Origin: Metabacillus_B sp050107715
GTDB lineage: Bacteria > Bacillota > Bacilli > Bacillales > Bacillaceae
Assembly (NCBI RefSeq): GCF_050107715.1
Contig: NZ_JBNILN010000001.1
Location: 496,001 to 560,000 of the forward strand
Direction of reading: 5' to 3'
Length of the DNA: 64,000 bases
A program made the position numbers and the translations under genes. Below are positions 60,971-64,000 of this stretch, in pieces (within the stretch, counting starts at the first letter, position 1; each line of letters begins with the position of its first letter). The notes under the pieces were generated by a model. The model did not search any database and was not told the origin of the DNA. It saw only the letters and a list, made by a program, of their open reading frames with translations.

Positions 60971-61104
60971 AAAGGAAATGAGCAAAAAGTGTAAAAATCA
61001 ACTTGACGTCTACAAAGGTAAGCCCGAATTATACAAAATAAAGCGCCCCTTTCAGCGCGAACGACAAATAGCCATAGATAATGATTGTTATATCAAATCT
61101 ACGG

Positions 61105-61490
61105 CTATTTTATTTTTCCGCATGCTTCATGAATGTGCTTGGACCATGGCAGATAGCGGTGTAAAAGTTTTGGCTTTTGACGGAAGTCCAAATTAGGCAA
61201 ATCGGTCAGTGATTTTATATTGACAAAAATCCAGCCCGTTCGCTTTTGCTGTTTCTGCGAGGCTTAGAAAGATGGCATTTGCTTGAGCGCCGCTTCGCTG
61301 ACGGAGAACAGCCAGTTTTTACGGCCAATGACACTTGGGCGGATGGCATTTTCAGCTGGATTGTTATCGATCTCAATTCGGCCGTCATTCAAGAATTCTT
61401 TTAGCCCGTCGATTCGATTAAGTGCATAGTCAGCTGCTTTGGCGAGGGCACTTTTTCCATAGAGCGGAGAGTTTTCTACCCATGCCAAAA
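61105..61490 (-). pseudogene. IS66 transposase C-terminal fragment
   Basis: PLYGKSALAKAADYALNRID, EFLNDGRIEIDNNPAENAIR and GRKNWLFS are the IS66 transposase end. A frameshift then moves coding to QANAIFLSLAETAKANGLDF, and another to LHRYLPWSKHIHEACGK. The N-terminal three quarters are missing; the right end abuts a BCCT transporter fragment. Confidence 0.8.
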
Positions 61491-61524
61491 ACCATCGCAG
61501 ATCCCAATCAAACTGGAAACCCTG

Positions 61525-61871
61525 CCCCGCTTTACCTGTTTATTGTCTACATATCTTTCGTAACCTCAGCAGATTCTACACTGGACGCAATGGGAGGAAT
61601 AAGTTCCAAGGGAATTACACCTGAAAGCCCAGAACCAGGTGTATTCATCAAGGTCTTTTGGGGTATCACCATTAGCTCGGTCGCTTGGGTGATATTCAGT
61701 TTTCCTAAAATCGATGGAATTAGAATGCTTTCTAATTTGGGCGGGGTGCCTGCTGTTTTCTTGGTCATTGGTATTTTCTTCGCTCTTATTAAAGTGGCTA
61801 AAGTTCCTAGGAAGTATGATTGGACGCGGAAAGAGCCGAGTGAAAAAATAAAGAGGGATAGAGTAGGATGA
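61525..61871 (+). pseudogene. BCCT-family transporter C-terminal fragment
   Basis: LFIVYISFVTSADSTLDAMG followed by TPESPEPGVFIKVFWGITIS and two hydrophobic helices (WVIFSF, VPAVFLVIGIFFALIKVA), then basic YDWTRKEPSEKIKRDRVG. This is the end of a betaine/carnitine/choline transporter. The preceding 400 residues are missing, replaced by the IS66 scrap. Confidence 0.7.
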
Positions 61872-61979
61872 TGCTGTTATATAAAAATTCTGGTTTAATA
61901 AGGATTTTTTTCACCAAAATTAAGGATTCGTTCAACTAAACCTCAGTTTTTTGTTGCCCACAAATCATCAAAAAGTAGT

Positions 61980-62284
61980 GTGCTAATGGGAGTCAATGCA
62001 TTAAAACACGTGGAGAATATCAGAATGAATCGGAGGGATAAGCACAAGCAACAGAATTACAATACAAGAAAAGTATTAAGGATTATTAATGATCACGGAG
62101 TTGAAATGGAAATAGTGACAACCTCAATAAAAAGCCAATGGTATGCAACTGTTACCATATACCAAGAAGATCCGCCTTTCAAGATTATTTGGTTGAAAAA
62201 TTAGATCATAAGAGTGGAAGAAACGCAGTCAAAAAAGCTCTAAAGGCACTTTATCAAAAAGCAAATTCTGATCAATTACCTTAA
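61980..62284 (+). pseudogene. Unknown small gene with a frameshift
   Basis: GVNALKHVENIRMNRRDKHK through QWYATVTIYQEDPPF, then coding sense passes to the next frame as QDYLVEKLDHKSGRNAVKKA and ALYQKANSDQLP, ending TAA 62284. Together about 100 residues. No family recognised. Confidence 0.45.
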
Positions 62285-62350
62285 TAGAAAAATTAAGTTT
62301 TGGCTCTACTAATATGAATTAACTTCTTATTAGTGCGATAGCGGAACAAA

Positions 62351-62382
62351 AAGCAGTCATTAATTATAAATCACGACTGCTT
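62351..62382 (-). terminator. Terminator after the galE remnant
   Basis: Minus-strand AAAGCAGTC...GACTGCTTT stem followed by T5. Confidence 0.75.
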
Positions 62383-62386
62383 TACC

Positions 62387-63345
62387 TTATTGTTTTGCTA
62401 AAGTTCTTTTTTTGTGCCAATTCCAAGGCGTTAAAATAATGTCCTCCAGCGAGTATTCAGCCTTCCAACCCAATTCATTATAAATTTTGTCAGAAGTAGC
62501 TACTAACCGGTCGGGATCTCCTGCACGGCGTTCACTCAACAACGCATTCGCTTTTTTATTTGTTACCTTTTCACACATATCTATCACTTCTTTTACTGAA
62601 TAACCAAGACCGTTTCCTAAGTTATAAGTAGCGGTATCTTTAGTTCCATCTAGAAGTGCTTCCAAGGCTAAAATGTGTGCATTTGCAAGGTCAATAACAT
62701 GGATATAATCACGGATGCAAGTACCATCATTCGTATCGTAATCTGAACCGAAAACCGATATATTTTCTCGCTGTCCAAGCAAAAGCTGCAAGAATAGGGA
62801 TCACATGCGTTTCGGGATCATGCTCTTCCCCAATTTCTCCATTTTTGTATGCTCCAGCAACATTAAAATATCGTAAAACAACATATTTTAATTTTTGTGC
62901 AACAGCTTAGTCAGATAAGATACGTTCAACCATAAGCTTTGATTGTCCATAAGGATTGATTGGGTTCATAACTGTTTCTTCTGCAATCATCTCTACCTTT
63001 GGTATACCATAAGTAGCTGCAGTAGACGAGAAAATAAACTTATTTATCCCAAATTCGAGCATAGTACTTAATAGAGTCAGTGTTGAGGAGACATTATTCA
63101 TATAATACTTCATTGGGTTTATGACTGATTCTCCAACAAGGCAAAGTGCATGACTGCTTCAATAGAATATGTTGAGAAAAGAAACTTCAAGCCTCTGACA
63201 TTTCCCAAATCACCTTCTACAAAAGTAGCTCTCTCGTCAATGGCCCAACGGTGAACGATCACTTCGTGTTTATATTCAAGAGTTCTTTGACTACATGACT
63301 GCCGATGTAGCCTGCTCCGCCGATTATTAAGATTGTATCTTTTCA
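62387..63345 (-). pseudogene. galE: UDP-glucose 4-epimerase, multiply frameshifted
   Basis: Pieces of GalE are in order but in different frames: nucleotide-binding TILIIGGAGYIGSHVVKELL near 63340-63270, ERATFVEGDLGNV, catalytic-site region INKFIFSSTAATYGIPKVEM and NPINPYGQSKLMVERIL (62915-63060), then NISVFGSDYDTNDGTCIRDY, YNLGNGLGYSVKEVIDMCEK and ERRAGDPDRLVATSDK. At least three frame changes and the missing start codon rule out a working enzyme. It follows a glycosyltransferase gene, so it probably once served a surface polysaccharide cluster. Confidence 0.88.
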
Positions 63346-64000
63346 CTATTTCCACTTTGTAGTATTTTCGTTAAAATTATGTGATTCATTATTAGAATAA
63401 TATAATATAATTTACCTTTACTAAGCCCTCTAATTATCAATCGGTATCTTTTACCTAACTTTCCAATAAAATATTTCTCAACATCTAATTGATAATATTT
63501 GTTTTTTTCCCAGTTAGGAAAATTTTTCTCCATATAATTAAACTGCAAGCGAATGTATTTTTTTAAAATAAAATAATTAGGAAACTCTTTTAAAACTATT
63601 TTAGGAAAAGTTCTTACAATTATATTTTTAATTAATACATATTCAATTTCATCACAAAATAATAAAAATAAATTGTTTTCTCTAGAAAAATCCAAAACAT
63701 AATTGCACGCCTTAAATATATCTAAATAGCTTTTATTGGTTCTATTACTCATAGCAGAACCAACTCTTTCTCGCCTATAAAAGTATAGTGGTTCATTAAT
63801 TTTCATATATTTTTTAATAACAAGAAGGTATGAGAATGTAAAAGATAGATCCTCACCAATTTTAACATCTTCAGGAAACCTTAAATTATACTTTTCGATT
63901 AATTCTCTCTTAAAGGTTTTACCGCAGGCATGATTTTCTGTATTGAAAAGCAATCTATCTATCTTTTCATCAACAATGATCTCTTTTTCATTAAAAGAAT
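63327..64000 (-). CDS. Family 2 glycosyltransferase, C-terminal part (cut by window edge)
   Basis: The frame is open to base 64000, so the N-terminus lies outside. Visible are KTFKRELIEKYNLRFPEDVK, IGEDLSFTFSYLL (the conserved ED motif), EPLYFYRRERVGSAMSNRT, and a hydrophobic-basic C-terminus KLYYIILIMNHIIL. This is the second half of a GT-A type glycosyltransferase as found in capsule or teichoic-acid clusters. Composition is very AT-rich. It runs into the galE remnant. Confidence 0.83.
   Translation of the reverse strand, partial: SFNEKEIIVDEKIDRLLFNTENHACGKTFKRELIEKYNLRFPEDVKIGEDLSFTFSYLLVIKKYMKINEPLYFYRRERVGSAMSNRTNKSYLDIFKACNYVLDFSRENNLFLLFCDEIEYVLIKNIIVRTFPKIVLKEFPNYFILKKYIRLQFNYMEKNFPNWEKNKYYQLDVEKYFIGKLGKRYRLIIRGLSKGKLYYIILIMNHIILTKILQSGNSEKIQS

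Larger units (their letters stand above)
58530..61014 (+). mobile_element. IS21-family insertion sequence, apparently intact
   Basis: 2485 bp, bounded by imperfect inverted repeats: left end TGTAAACGCTAGAATAAAG..., right end (reversed) TGTAGACGTCAAGTTGAT..., with inner TTTTTGCT and TTTTACACTTTTGCT repeated near both ends as is usual in IS21. AAGGT flanks it on both sides (58525-58529 and 61015-61019), a 5-bp target duplication. Both transposition genes are open. Confidence 0.9.

Noticed and set aside
61264..61488. Intact small transposase gene
   Set aside because: It is only the IS66 C-terminal end and frameshifts within it; no IS ends were found.

Overview
The window reads as chromosome of a spore-forming Bacillus-type Firmicute. 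The indications are AGGAGG-type ribosome-binding sites with frequent TTG/GTG starts, a SinR homologue under Spo0A (0A) boxes, CcpA cre and Rex-type operators, small lipoproteins, and LXG/YwqH/YwqI/YezG-type secreted-toxin genes. No rRNA, tRNA or CRISPR array was seen.

Bases 1-5.7 kb (minus strand) hold a sugar ABC transporter (binding lipoprotein and permease, the permease cut by the window edge) behind a cre site. Upstream lies a translationally coupled three-component sensor: membrane-anchored sugar-binding protein, YesM/LytS-type histidine kinase and YesN-type AraC response regulator. Bases 5.7-7.1 kb are GC-rich and repetitive, with a G-run tract and a 47-bp tandem array. Bases 7.1-20.6 kb are ordinary chromosome: small membrane proteins, a GTPase, SinR, a SEC-C protein, DUF2809, a lactate permease with two Rex-type operators, an MHYT-PAS-GGDEF-EAL protein, an RraB-like protein, lipoproteins and a YjfM/YjfC/YjfL-like trio. 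Bases 20.8-23.3 kb form a nested repeat (about 310-bp units, each holding five or six 20-bp units) with a 0.9-kb gene-bearing segment inserted in it. Bases 23.6-28.5 kb hold an ABC-2 exporter with a LytTR regulator whose ABC-like domain has lost its Walker A motif, and a PadR-DUF2812 pair in which DUF2812 is broken by a stop codon.

Bases 28.5-57.6 kb are the striking part. All toxin-related genes lie on the minus strand. At the promoter-proximal end is an apparently intact operon: YwqI-like partner, full-length LXG toxin and candidate immunity gene (57.6-54.9 kb). Eight further toxin-tail/immunity modules follow (54.9-37.6 kb). Most lack the LXG secretion domain and start at different points inside the same GC-rich core. 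Their tails are AT-rich and all different: ADP-ribosyltransferase-like, two DNA/RNA nonspecific nucleases with YezG partners, AHH, HNH, and three HNH-like or unassigned types. A second secreted-toxin locus (YwqH-like/toxin/SMI1) is at 32.5-30.4 kb, and a decayed CdiA-tRNase-like tail with a pentapeptide partner is at 29.6-28.6 kb. Module joints are marked by copied DNA: a 255-bp boundary repeat (three copies), pieces of a surface-protein gene (three places), pieces of the ADP-ribosylglycohydrolase gene, a 260-bp repeat (two copies), a short hyphenated palindrome and shared terminators. The layout suggests a store of silent toxin-immunity cassettes able to recombine into the one expressed LXG gene. 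That is inference; no type VII secretion machinery is in the window.

Bases 57.9-64 kb are a decay zone: surface-protein remnant, an intact IS21-family element with a 5-bp target duplication, IS66, BCCT-transporter and galE pseudogenes, and a glycosyltransferase running off the right edge.
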